From Telopea speciosissima (Eukaryota; Streptophyta; Magnoliopsida; Proteales; Proteaceae): 64,000 bases of DNA. How positions within the stretch are numbered: position 1 is the first letter of the stretch; each line of letters begins with the position of its first letter. The stretch is taken from assembly GCF_018873765.1 (NCBI RefSeq), contig NC_057920.1, forward strand, positions 14,273,307-14,337,306, written 5' to 3'. Position numbers and translations under genes: made by a program. This document shows, one piece after another, positions 34,178 to 44,995 of the stretch. The notes beneath the pieces are model-generated. The model made no database searches and had not been told where the DNA came from. It saw nothing but the letters and a program-made list of their open reading frames with translations.

Positions 34178-35982
34178 TGATATTAAATGTTGGGCAAACA
34201 GATGCTGAAAATGCTGATGACAATGATGAGAAGAAAGGTCAGTACACTAAGTTCTGGAATGAGTTTGGAAAGTCAATAAAGCTCGGTATCATTGAGGATG
34301 CCACCAATAGAAATCGCCTGGCAAAGCTACTCAGATTTGAAAGGTGAGACCTGGTTAGTTTTGTACTTCATACTAATTACGTTTCTCATCAGCATTTGGG
34401 TTGGGGTATCTTTGGATCATATTCGTTTTAAGTGATAATTGCTTCTCTGCATTCATATTTGCAGCACGAAGTCAGGTGGCAAGCTGACATCTCTAGATCA
34501 GTACATCTCAAGAATGAAGTCTGGACAGAAGGATATCTTTTATATAACAGGAACCAGTAAGGAACAATTGGAGAAATCCCCCTTCCTTGAGAGGCTCACA
34601 AAGAAAAATTTTGAGGTACTATTTTACAAATATTGTCTTGTTTATTTGACAACCTGCTCAAACAGATATTTGTTTATTTATTGACGGTTGTTGAGTGTCA
34701 TTGCTGCTGCTTTTATTTGATAAGCTATGATGGATATTTTTATTATTCCAGGTTATTTTCTTCACTGATCCAGTAGATGAATACCTAATGCAATACCTGA
34801 TGGACTATGAAGACAAGAAATTCCAGAATGTGTCCAAGGAAGGGCTGAAGCTTGGGAAGGAATCAAAAGATAAGGAGCTCAAGGAATCGTTCAAAGAGCT
34901 GACAAAATGGTGGAAGGGAGCTCTTGCCAGTGAAAATGTTGATGATGTGAAGATAAGCAATCGTCTGGAGAACAGCCCATGTGTGGTGGTGACATCCAAG
35001 TATGGATGGAGTGCAAACATGGAAAAAATTATGCAATCCCAGACTCTATCTGACGCCAACAAGCAGGCTTATATGCGCGGAAAGAGGGTTCTTGAGATTA
35101 ACCCAAGGCACCCAATCATCAAGGAGCTTCGGGAAAGGGTTGTCAAGGATTCTGAGGTATTTCTTGGAACTTTTTAATTTGCACCTCTAGAATGCAGGCT
35201 TTCTGTCATTTTTATATGCACCTTCATGCAAATATTTGCTCCTGTACTGCACGTGGGAACAATGGATTTGGCATCTTTGAACACCTTGTAAAAAACAATA
35301 TCTAGAAAATCGGTTTATTGAGACTTGTAACTTGTCTTCCTTGGGTCTTGGCTTAAGACCAGAAAATTTTGAGTGATTGCTGATTGGACCAGAGCCAGTT
35401 AGTTTAAAAATACCCCTATTTCCCACAATATTACCTTTTGAAAACCTTGTTCCCCCTAACCCCGACATGATAATCATAGTGTATAACAAAATGACAGTCC
35501 AAAATGGTATTTATGTTGCCCCATTATCTCGGATTAGCTAAAGCTGCCATGGAATTATCTTCTATGCTAGATAACTGCTTTTTCCCTGTATTTACTAACG
35601 CCCCCATGTCTCTCTTTTCTCTCTCTCTCTAGACACACACATATATATTCTTATGCCCACACGTGTATGTTAGAAGCTAAAAACCTGAAATGGTCTTTCT
35701 TGGCAGGATGAGAATGTAAAGCAGACAGCACGGCTTATATACCAAACAGCCCTTATGGAGAGTGGCTTCATCCTTAATGACCCTAAGGAATTTGCTTCCA
35801 GTATCTACAGCTCAGTCAAGTCAAGCCTGAATATCAGTCCAGATGCTGCAGTGGAAGAGGAGGATGATGTAGAAGAGGCTGAGGTTGAATCTGACATTAA
35901 GGAAGCTACTTCCATGGGTGATGAGGCCGGAACAACTGAGGATAATGCAGAAACAGAATCTTCGATCAAGGATGAGTTGTAA
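29287..35982 (+). CDS. HSP90-7: Endoplasmin homolog, ER HSP90 (GRP94 type)
   Basis: Fifteen exons join in phase to 821 aa: 29287-29353, 29849-29972, 30121-30274, 30405-30485, 30590-30701, 30823-30949, 31096-31234, 32860-32977, 33168-33355, 33452-33667, 33793-33958, 34202-34343, 34465-34615, 34752-35156 and 35707-35982. Arabidopsis HSP90-7 (SHEPHERD) has, to my knowledge, a similar exon count and 823 aa. The first 22 residues are a Leu-rich signal peptide and the last four are KDEL, so the protein resides in the ER lumen. The ATP-binding domain shows ELISNASD (108-115), DRGIGM (156-161) and GQFGVGFYS (195-203). An acidic charged linker lies at about 298-333. The middle domain keeps the catalytic Arg in NVSREML (456). 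The role is ATP-dependent folding of secretory and receptor proteins. No frame break is present. Exon 9 has a tandem NAGNAG acceptor. The 5' flank has a UPR element and TATA box. Confidence 0.97.
30984..31032. repeat. Poly-C/poly-A tract in HSP90-7 intron 6
   Basis: A run of about 15 C is followed directly by about 33 A, just upstream of exon 7. It may be an old retroposon tail. Confidence 0.8.
32294..32434. mobile_element. hAT-type MITE in HSP90-7 intron 7
   Basis: Termini CATAGTTGTCA and TGACAACTATG are inverted repeats. The flanks GAAATAAT (32286-32293) and GAATTAAT (32435-32442) match at 7 of 8 positions, which fits the 8-bp duplication of hAT elements. The body has several GCCTAGGCG-like words. 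A partial relative lies at 5095-5185. Confidence 0.75.
32452..32782 (+). repeat. Three tandem copies of a 100-117-bp unit in HSP90-7 intron 7
   Basis: Units begin at 32452, 32569 and 32670 with ATGATCTGAATTATG and share GCTCTTGCATTTACAATGCT and following sequence. Unit 2 lacks the GTTATTTT-CAGAATGATGATTAG end found in units 1 and 3. Near identity indicates recent duplication. Confidence 0.9.
34148..34175 (+). repeat. (CT)n microsatellite in HSP90-7 intron 11
   Basis: About 14 CT units lie upstream of exon 12. Confidence 0.85.
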
Positions 35983-37250
35983 ATTAGTCAAGGGATGGTG
36001 CCCTTCTCATTCAGATTTTCTGACAGCCTAGATTCCCTAAGAGACAACCCTTGCAAAGTTTGTGGAGAAAGAATTTAGATGGTTTTGAAATTAATGCAAG
36101 CATGTCACTAGAATTGTTGTCATGTAGTAAAGATACTTCAGAGAATATCGGTAGAGTCAATCCTCTAAAATCAGAGTTTTGCTTTCAACCACTCTTTCCA
36201 TCTACTCCTGAAATGTGGCATGTCTGGTAATGTTGATGGTAATGTTGATGAGAACCATTCCTCACAACATTATTAAAAGCCGTATATATGTGTAGCATCT
36301 TTTAGCCATTTCACTTAGTCTTCATCCGGTTAAGTTTCTTATCAGCTTGTATTAGTTTCCATCTATGTCGTGGCAAATACTGACATAGTTTCCTGTTTGG
36401 CTGTAGGACTATTGCAGTGGGATGGCCATGGCATGGTTGTAATCCCTCGCTGCTTTGTTGGTTTATTTGCAGGATAGCAGTGTCTATTGAGCCTCGTCCA
36501 CATTGGGCCATTTGGTTGAGATAGGAAAATTAATTTAACCCATACTTATTTTGAGGAATTCTCCATCTATACAGTATGGTTAGAATGACTAGGAATTTAT
36601 GTTTTTGCTCTCCCTAGTTGAGGCCAAGCTATGAGAAATAGGATCTTAGGAAAGCAACCTAAAACTTGGTTCCGATGCATTGAAAGATTAGTAACAGAGC
36701 ATCAGACATTCAGACCCGTATCCTAGCCCCTCTTCCGGCATCATCTACTATTCTGGTCCTTCTATGTTTGCTGCTCTGTTAAAGAGTTCTGCCATTTCTA
36801 TCGCATTGGAACTTTAGATTCTGATGCCTCTTCTTGACAACCGCGGCTCATACTCTTGCAGCCCGTGTAATCTCATGCCCTGCTTGTAATTGAATGTCCC
36901 TCTTGGTGAATTTTTATCCTCTCAGGTTCTCTGCCCGGTATAGTTGTCTGGTGCCTGTAATAAGAGAGGGGTTAGACCCCACTCGGGTAGGGGGTTAGGT
37001 TGTCTTTTTTGCCTCCCCATGAGATAAAGATCCCCTCTTGCTGCTGCTGTAGAATCACTTTGGTTTCCTTTAATTAGCAATTAGAAGTAGAGCAAATGAC
37101 ATGCCCCTCCCCTATTCTTTGGTCCAATTACAAGCATCCCACGTTTTAAACAATTACATCCGCACCCCTGAAGGATGCTAATTTTTTTTTATGGAAAGAA
37201 AATGAAAAATTTATTGACTAATGATGAGCCATAAAATAGCCCTCCATTCA
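35983..37250. other. HSP90-7 3' flank and intergenic DNA
   Basis: The first few hundred bases are the likely 3' UTR. At 36957-37040 a decayed MITE keeps GACCCCACTCGGGTAGGGGG and TTAGGTTGTC, a form of the shared core. At 37178-37236 a T-run followed by TATGGAAAGAAAATG suggests the end of a minus-strand retroposon. No gene is supported. Confidence 0.45.
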
Positions 37251-37255
37251 GAGGG

Positions 37256-38022
37256 TGATACGTGGATGGAGCCAGGCCGAACGGGAGGACCGAGCCAAAC
37301 CAAATGATGAGGCCCCATGTCGGGCGCCAAAGAGGAGGATGATCACTCACCGACATGGCCGAGCTCGAGGCCTACCGGTGTCTGTCGGCTGTGCACTAAG
37401 CCGAGCCCACTTTGCTTGGCCATACTGTTGAGGATCACCAAGGACGAATACCTGCCTGAGCTCCCGCGTAACCCGCTACGGGAATAAGTTGGCCGAGTCG
37501 AGCATCGCGCCAAGGTTCAAAACACTGGCCGTCTGGGCCGAGCCCAAAGCCGAACATTAGGGGCATGGCCGTTCGAGGTCAAGGCCCCGCCAAAAGCGAT
37601 AACTACGGCCCTCCCGAAATCACGGGGCCACATCATCATACCTCGACAATTGCGGTACGCGAATCGGGCCGCAATCCAGAAACGGAATCAAATCACACTC
37701 CAATAAGGACTCTTTCGTTATTACGAGTCCAACTCCGAGAATAACTCTCTACTCTGTTCCGCATGGAAGAGCCCAACCAAAAGAGAACTCTTACCATACA
37801 AGGACTCATCCGATCGCCTCAACTCATCCTGTAAATACCCAAGTATAGAGCTCAAACGCTCATCTCACTTTTCACAAAGTTGATACGCTGTTGCACCAGA
37901 GACTTAACTTAAGTATCGAAGAGTCCTTGTTCGGACCACACCGGCTCTCTTGTGCTCACTCGATTTTTGCAGACTCATCCGTGGGCGAACCGGGCGGCGG
38001 AGGTTTTCACACGCAACAACTA
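37256..38022 (+). mobile_element. GC-rich solo LTR or LTR fragment
   Basis: The block starts TGATACGTGGATGG and ends TTTTCACACGCAACA. It is much richer in GC than its surroundings, with many GGCCGAG / CCGAGC words, a weak TATA-like TGTAAATACCC near 37830, and a GGCGGAGGTTTTCACACG end seen in plant Gypsy LTRs. The flanking 5-mers do not match, so solo LTR status is unproven. Confidence 0.55.
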
Positions 38023-38137
38023 ACATAAAGAAGAGACATAGTGCCCACATTCTCACCTAGTTCTATCTATTGTTTTTTGCTTGCTTTGCCAAGGAAGAAG
38101 CAAACTTTACAAGATCATTGTCACAACTTAAAATTAA

Positions 38138-38522
38138 GGGTAAATTACACATCACCCCTTGGTTTTCAAACGGAACTCAGATCAGCCCTTGGTTTTTGAA
38201 AAAAACTCAAATCACCCCTGGTTTAGACCCCAATATGACAAGTTAGTCCCTACCGTTAGTTTTATGTTGTTAAGTGATGATGTCAGCCAGTTAAATAATT
38301 TTAAATCCCTAAACTACCCTTGACCAATGTTGAAGATGAAGTAAGGGTAGTATTGTAAATTTTATTCTAATGTTTTAGTACAAAGGTAAAATAGTCCTTT
38401 CACACCAATAACTAATAGCAGACTAACACTGTTACTGTAGAGGGGGTGATTTGAGTTTTTTCAAAAACCAGGGGGTGATCTGAGTTTCGTTTGAAAATCA
38501 GAGGGTGACGTGTAATTTATCC
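38138..38522. mobile_element. MULE-type MITE with 80-bp inverted repeats and 9-bp duplication
   Basis: The flanks are TAAAATTAA on both sides (38129-38137 and 38523-38531). The ends GGGTAAATTACAC and GTGTAATTTATCC begin inverted repeats of about 80 bp rich in TGATCTGAG / CTCAGATCA words. Size, repeats and duplication are typical of a Mutator-derived MITE. Confidence 0.9.
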
Positions 38523-38531
38523 TAAAATTAA

Positions 38532-39427
38532 AATGAAAAAAGTTATTACAACCCACATAAATGTCCCGTGGTATACTGAATGACCCCCAAGGCCATACCA
38601 AGATCATTGTCAGAATTAAAGGCTTATTGTTTTGTTTTTCAATATCTGTTTAGGCTGGATCATGGTATAACAGGTGGTGAGGTCGAAATAGAGGCCAAGG
38701 GCAATTGAGTGGCGTTCTTTCTCCCTCCAAATAAACACTAAAGTCAACGAAGCTTTACCTATAAAATAAAATTTTATTGTTAGGTATCCCGCCAAAATTA
38801 AAAAATTTTAAAAAAATCGATGATTTTATATCACACTTACGAAGTAAATAATCCAACCAACAACTTAAAAAACTACACAAAGCATTTCTTATGCCCTATC
38901 AAACATTTAATTAATAAAAACATGAGAGGATTCTCTGAGTAGTTAATATTGGAGAATGTACCAATGATGTGCGATAAAACAATATTATATATAAGAGGAC
39001 AGTGAGATCATTTCATAAAGGGAGGAGAGAGATAGACATAGAGGTAGTGTATCCTCTCCCACTCCCACTTTCCCTCAAATATATAAATATTGTCACATTG
39101 CAAATGTAGAGTGTTGTTTTAAATGATGTTGAATTGAATAAGTTGCAATGTTTTTGTTTTTTCTTTCTTTTTAAAATTTGGTTTTGATTTTCACTCTTAC
39201 ATGAACTTGCATTTTTATCTTCATGTGTTTTACTGTGTGAAATGTTTAATCTTATATTGGGAGCGGAAGGGACAGAATAGAGACATATATAAAAAAAAAG
39301 AGTCTATAGGGGTGTAAGCCCCTTAGAGTGAAGACTCTCCCTTCCCATGCAACAGGTTTGAGATGCTTTTTCATACACGCACAGGTTAGACCCAGATCGT
39401 CTCAAGATGAGATGGGATGAAACGTAC
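38532..39427. other. Intergenic AT-rich stretch without recognised gene
   Basis: No coding support on either strand; an A-run occurs at 39291-39299. Confidence 0.5.
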
Positions 39428-39560
39428 AATAATACATCATAGCATTTGGATTGAAATCTTTAGATACAAAGTTTATCATAACACTTGGATTGAAATTTTT
39501 TAATAAAAAGAATACAAAATACATCATACCGACACTCGGATTGAAATCACATTATTACAT
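39428..39560 (+). repeat. Short tandem array, about 50-bp unit, three copies
   Basis: ACATCATAGCATTTGGATTG and two relatives (near 39433, 39475 and 39522) recur with diverged spacers. Confidence 0.65.
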
Positions 39561-40013
39561 CGATTGAATTGCTACGTAAAGAAATAACATTCCCAGGACA
39601 CTCTCTCTATCTCTCTATCTCTCATGTTCATTGCAGACAAACTGACAAGGTTGCAAGTCCAGCAAAGTGGCCTTCACTTGCTCTTTTAGCAACCACTGGA
39701 CACAAAATAGCGTTAAAGCAAACACCTTCTCTTTATTACATACCGAGGAGCCATTTTATTTTTTTTGCTTTGGCTCCACAATTAACAGAATAAAAAGGGA
39801 AAAAATAAAAACCTTTATATATGCAATATAAATGTCAAATTAAATATGAAGAACCTGAAAATGGGGTAGTTTACAATTTGATTCAATCGGACTTCCCAAA
39901 CAAAGTAAAACCCAAAACCGCCATGAATGTTGTAGCATTAAATGGACTTAGTAGGCGACCATAGTGGTTTCCAGGGAGAAGCCATGAAAGATGAAGAGAA
40001 GATAGAAGAGAGA

Positions 40014-41224
40014 CTACAATCGAAGGAAGGGAAGGAGGATGAGAGCGATGGTTGCTGCAATGGTGAGTGTAGATTGAAGAACAGAAGAAGAAAGGGTCGT
40101 CCTGGTTGAGTCTCCAGTGGCGTCTCCAGTGGCCAAGGCTGCCAACATCGATGTATCGGCCAGCATAGTACTCGTCCCTGTTCCTGACCCTGTCTCTGTT
40201 CCTGACTGTGACACTCCACCTGACACTGAACCATCTGTTGTGGTTCCTGTCGTTATTGGAGTTGAATCTCTCGAGTTCTTCAAACTGCAAGGGGAGTAAA
40301 TCAATTAATTAAAGAGAAATTTCGTTAACAAAAAACGGAATTCAAGATGAATTTCCCTGGGGATCTGATTTCTTACCTAGTCACAGAAGAAGGGCAGAAG
40401 GTAATGGTATAATCTGCTCCCAAACAAGTAAAGGTACTGGTAGGATCATCATAAGCATAACTATAGGATCTCGGGCAAGCAGATTTGAACATCTCCGAGT
40501 ACACCGACGGCCGGCAAGCTGTGGGCGTATTGAAGTCGCCGCTGCAACAGTACTCGGGACTCCCAAACGCCTCACAGGCACTTTTACAAGCATCTCCGCT
40601 ACTCACCCTCAATTCCATGGGGCATTGCTGATTCAAATCTATAGCGCACCCGGTCGATGCACAGGTACCCGTGCCACCACTCACATCCACCATCATAGGC
40701 AGATTATACCCATCTACTAAGCTCACATCGTAGAAATCCTGACTACCCGAGCCTAATGTGAATTCAGCGAGTGTTGCAGGTGGAGCAGCACCTGCGCCGT
40801 TGCATTCTACCTGGTCTGATCCACAGTCGCCTGTGGAGCATGTGCCTTGGCCTGTAGCGTCGAAATTGCAGCCTGTTCTGCCCCAGAACCTGCCTGACCA
40901 CCCTGTTGGAGCTTGGAAGGCACGAAAGGTGTCCTTTGGGAGCTCAAATCCTGTGCTATCTAACCTTGGGCTGCCTGCATTGGCGAGGATTCCGGGCCAG
41001 ACTGTGTAGTCACATTTGTTCACAAATGTAAATGTAGCCCCTGAAGCACCTGCGAAAGAAAAACCAGTAAGATTTATCATTACAAAAGCTTAATGGAATG
41101 AAAATGTGAGAGGAACCCAGATCTAAAAATGGAAGTTTTTGAACTGTTCTCATTTACCTCTACAGATTAGTAACAAAACAAAGCTGAGGATGAACGAGGG
41201 AGAGCATGAGGAGACCAGATCCAT
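40014..41224 (-). CDS. Thaumatin-like protein with probable GPI anchor
   Basis: Three minus-strand exons join in phase to 336 aa: 41224-41158, 41049-40377 and 40284-40014. Exon 1 encodes a signal peptide (MDLVSSCSPSFILSFVLLLI). Exon 2 encodes the thaumatin domain: GATFTFVNKCDYTVWPG, FWGRTGCNFD, the family signature GTCSTGDCGSDQVEC, and LAEFTLG / DFYDVSLVDGYN, which supply the acidic-cleft residues. Sixteen cysteines are present, the number expected for eight disulfides. Exon 2 ends ACTAG/GTAAGA; ignoring this donor would end the protein early. Exon 3 adds a Ser/Thr/Gly-rich tail and a hydrophobic end (STLTIAATIALILLPFLRL), as in GPI-anchored thaumatin-like proteins. The protein is probably attached to the outer plasma membrane. 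Such proteins (PR-5 relatives) are tied to defence or wall processes; antifungal activity cannot be claimed from sequence. Confidence 0.92.
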
Positions 41225-41407
41225 GTTTAGAATATAATGTAGTTATTATGCTAAAGAGAGTAAAGGAGAGAAGCCTATGTTGTTAGCTGCTCTGCATCCA
41301 TGTTTAGAATATAATGAAGGAACCATAAATAATAAAATAATTTGGATATATGGTCCCTTATCGGATCTCACATCTTATAATGTGGTAGGGTTTTCCACTT
41401 ACATTAA

Positions 41408-41560
41408 ATGGAGGGCTCTAAATGGATAATCGAAAATTCGAATTTGATTCGCATTCGTATCCGTTTAGGGGTATCTGTATTCGATTAGAGATATCCGGAA
41501 AAAAAATCCAAATACTCCGATAAAAATCCGAATCCGAATACTTAATTATAAAAAATTAAG
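41408..41560. repeat. Dispersed element rich in ATCCGAAT words, copy 1
   Basis: It begins GGGCTCTAAATGGATAATCG and is filled with ATCCGAATCC-type words. It is related to 41700-41840 and 9882-10075. Confidence 0.55.
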
Positions 41561-41699
41561 TAAATAACGATCTTGAGGGTTTTTGAAGATTCAACAGGTT
41601 CTAGAATATGAGAAAAAGAGAATCATGATCTAAAACTATGGATTGAGAGTGAATTGTATCCACTAGGGGGAGGAAGGTTTGGGTTACACAAGGCAGAGG

Positions 41700-41840
41700 T
41701 GTAAACGGATGGTCGAAAATCCGAATTTGATCTGCATCCGAATCCATCCGAATCCGTTTAGAGGTATCCGTATTCGACCAAGAAATATCTGAATCCGATT
41801 ACATCCGATCCGTATCCGAGCCGAATCCGATCCGTTTACA
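41700..41840. repeat. Dispersed element with GTGTAAACGGAT ends, copy 2
   Basis: AGGTGTAAACGGATGG on the left is inverted at the right end as ATCCGTTTACAGG. The body is rich in ATCCGAATCC / CGAATCCGA words. Confidence 0.65.
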
Positions 41841-41984
41841 GGCTTGATTAAATGTGGTTCTATAAGGTTTTTACTATACTCAACAACACTCAGCTTTTGA
41901 TCTTTGATTAATGCGTTACACGTTTAATCTCTTTATTTATTTCTTAAGACATCTTTTAAGGAAAAAATCCATTGCAGTGCCCTA

Positions 41985-42240
41985 ATCATGTGGTGCACTG
42001 CAATGTGGGCTTGAGAGCTCAACACGTGGAAGTTGCGACATCCAACAGTGCCGAGCTCGAGAAGAAAGAAAGAAAAACTACTTTTCATTGAGCTAGTACT
42101 ATTGGATGAAGCTTCTTCCACGTGTTGAGCTCTCAGGCCCGCATTGCAGTGTACCGCAAATGCCCAGACTTGTATTAAACTCGCACCGTTGGATGAAGCT
42201 TCTTCCATGTGTCAAGCTCTCAGGCTACATAATGCCTGTA
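41985..42240. mobile_element. MITE-like inverted repeat plus a partial direct copy
   Basis: The left arm (about 41990-42050, GCACTGCAATGTGGGCTTGA and GAGCTCAACACGTGGAAG) pairs with 42100-42155 (CTTCCACGTGTTGAGCTC, GCATTGCAGTG). The arm segment GTTGGATGAAGCTTCTTCCA recurs directly at about 42188. No clear target duplication was seen. Confidence 0.65.
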
Positions 42241-43758
42241 TCGAAGAGGATTTAATCCCATCTTTTACCAAATTTATAGGCAGTTATTTTGCTGAAATGA
42301 CAGGATTACCACCACAATGGAATCTAATTTACTGTACAAATGCCCTCAATTAAGTAGAGTAAATAAGAAGTTGAATCATGATTCTTGAAAAGTGAAGGGT
42401 TAGTACTTTACTAATCGTGATTTGGGAGCATCTTTGGTCAACATTTGTAATCCTTGGTTTTAGACTCTTGGTCTGCTTGAAAAAGAAGCATCTTTTAAAT
42501 TTCAAAAAGAATATAAGGTTCTCAAATAATTCCTTCAACCCATCATTACCCTTGACCGAGTCTGGTTTCAGATTGAATCGATGGCTGTCACTTTACCCAA
42601 AGGTTTAACCACAAGAGTTACTGTGAAAGATCTGATTGGTTAGATACTTGGATCTTGCAATAATATTGGGTCGGACTCGGGTATTCCGGGGACAAACATG
42701 GCATCCTATGATGATGATTACTAATGAACAGAAACTTAAGATAAAATAATAACAAGTGTTGAGGCTACCCCCACAGTTTTGTAACAAGGGCGTGGGCTTC
42801 TTGTCCCTAGGGCAGGGGTGCATTCGTCATTAAGAAAATGTGTCCAAACTCCAAACAATAGATGATAAGAATTAAGGCAATTAAAAAAATAATTATATAT
42901 ATTACGGGCAATGGGCTTCGTGGGCCTCGTGGAAATGGATTGTTGACGGTGCAGGTGCTTCGTTACTAGACAAAATGCATCAGAGCCCGACCGTTTTTCA
43001 GCAATACCCGACAGCCCCACGAGGCGTCGCAATTAACCTCGATTAATGCCGTTATCTCTAACGCATCATCCTAAAGCTGACGGTAGTCGGCACCGTCATC
43101 CTTGGCCGTTAGGGCTTTCCCCGAAACCCTGTTCTTGAGTTCTACAGTTCTACCCGAACTCCGAGACGCGGGGGTCTATTAATGATGATCAGATACGTTG
43201 TTTATAGATCGGATGATCATGATTGAGCATAAAAGATTGTATAATGGGGATCTGTGACCGTGTGATGTTTATGCTATACGAACGTAGAAGTCAAACAGTG
43301 GAGGCAAAGTGTTAAAGTGGGCCCACACCGACTGACGATCTCGGGGATGGGGGACTCAGACTAAAGTTGTAAAGCAATGGCTTTCTTTACGCTTCACGTA
43401 ACACATGACACCCACCTACAAAAACGGGATGCTGATGCGGATCCTCGTCAGTGTATTAACTGTGACGTGGACGCCGCATGTAGGTGGGATCTGCTCATCG
43501 GTTGGCTGAGGAAGTCCTCATGTAACTATGGTTTGACTGTTGAAGGGGATGCCACGTCGAGGTGTGGGGTCTGATGTCCCTCTTCAGTTCTCTTCTGCTT
43601 TCTAGTCCTTACTCGGCTACTCCCTAGTCCCCACTATACTTAGTTTGGGGTTTTATCATACTCCAGGTCCACAGGTCAACTACAAACTAAGGGGGAGGGC
43701 TAAGCAAGTCCACAACCTACAAGTCTACAACCGGCGCGGGGGGGGGGGGGGGTGGAGG
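42241..43758. other. Intergenic stretch without recognised gene
   Basis: No gene is supported. A G-run lies near 43738-43752. Open frames such as 43377-43574 show no recognisable family. Confidence 0.4.
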
Positions 43759-43763
43759 AATCG

Positions 43764-43912
43764 TTATCCTCTCTTATAACTGCATGGTGCATTATTGCAT
43801 CATGCGCCGTAGTAGAGATCATGTGGCATAGTGGGCCTCACATAGTGCACATGGCCTCTACAGTTGCCGCCCGATGCAATACTGCACTTTGCAGTAACTA
43901 CATAGGATAAAA
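43764..43912. mobile_element. MITE-like inverted repeat between two G-runs
   Basis: TTATCCTCTCTTATAACTGC and the following GGTGCA..ATTGCATC pair with 43872-43910 (GATGCAATACTGCACTTTGC, AACTACATAGGATAA). G-runs flank it on both sides (43738-43752 and 43917-43931). Confidence 0.6.
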
Positions 43913-44418
43913 ATTCGGGGGGGGGGGGGGAGGAGAGAGAGGACAGGCAATGCCTCCAACCAATCGAGCTAGTGGTTGTTTGTGTAAAAAATTATAAATG
44001 GATGATCAAATAAAATGATCAAACGATAGAAAACAAAATAACGGACTGTACAGGTTTTAAGCATGTATATTTAAAATAAAAAAAAATAAAAAATCCTATT
44101 TTCATATACATTGAGGAATTTTTACTTGAATATCTACTTCTAATTTTCAAAATAGTTGTAACATCCAAAATCGATATAAATTTTACAACCCATTGTAAGT
44201 TTCAAGACATATCATTGAATATCATCCAATATCAATTCCCAATTAATGCATCATAATGTCTAAAGTCTTGTTGAGCAATATGGCTTGGATACAGAGTTGT
44301 TCATTGTTGTTAGCACAGTTAATACACTCATGCAGTGATGCATGTTCAGTTGGAGTTGAGAGTCATGACCAAGAATAAAATCCAAAGACGATTCAATAGA
44401 AGAAAAGATATTACTCAC

Positions 44419-44479
44419 GAAGCAAGTTGAGGGGAACCTACACCCTTTGGATTATGGTAAACTTTAGCATCTCCTTTGA
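44419..44479 (-). other. Exon-like fragment, 61 nt
   Basis: On the minus strand a good acceptor (CCCTTGCAG) and donor (CTTC/GTGAGT) bracket an open stretch reading KGDAKVYHNPKGVGSPQLAS in one frame. I see no partner exons and do not recognise the protein. It could be an orphan exon of a lost gene or chance. Confidence 0.3.
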
Positions 44480-44695
44480 CTGCAAGGGCAAGAAATTAAC
44501 GTTACAAATGGATGCCAATTGAGAATCCCTAGTTTATAAAAAAGAAAAAACTGAAATATGTTCACCCCAGTAGACTCCATATTCTAGTGAGCCATATATA
44601 ATTGGAATTAGATAAGAATATGATAGGTGGATTATTTAGAAGTTTTTCATTTATTCAATGTTTAGGGATGACATGTAAGTAATGTATCATTCATT

Positions 44696-44779
44696 GTCAG
44701 GATGGCCGAGTGGTCTAAGGCGCCAGACTCAAGTTCTGGTCCTCGTTAGAGGGCGTGGGTTCAAATCCCACTTCTGACA
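44696..44779 (+). tRNA. tRNA-Leu (CAA anticodon)
   Basis: An 84-nt type II tRNA folds fully: acceptor GTCAGGA pairs with TTCTGAC (one G-T) and A is the discriminator. The anticodon stem-loop CCAGACTCAAGTTCTGG gives anticodon CAA, and a long variable arm CCTCGTTAGAGG is present. The internal Pol III promoters are TGGCCGAGTGG (A box) and GGTTCAAATCC (B box). The sequence is of nuclear plant type, not plastid trnL-CAA. No intron. TTTT at 44791-44794 is the likely terminator. Confidence 0.97.
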
Positions 44780-44995
44780 AATTCTTTAAGTTTTGGGTTT
44801 TTGATAATGCCCCCTACAACTGTTCCAATTGCAAACTCCCTTCTACTTTCAAAATAATATAGCACTTTGGTCCTTGCCAATAAAATGATCAAAATGCCCT
44901 TGCTATAGACGTATGATAATAACCCACCAAAATTAAAAATAAAATGACCAAAATGCCCTTGCTTGCAAAAAAATTAAAAAAAACAACCCTGCAAC

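Noticed and set aside
37256-38022. Confident solo LTR call with target duplication
   Set aside because: The flanking 5-mers do not match, so the ends could be wrong or one side deleted; listed at moderate confidence only.
39883-40290. 135-codon minus-strand frame at the thaumatin-like locus
   Set aside because: It is an alternative frame over exon 3; the GPI-tail frame is the one in phase with exon 2.
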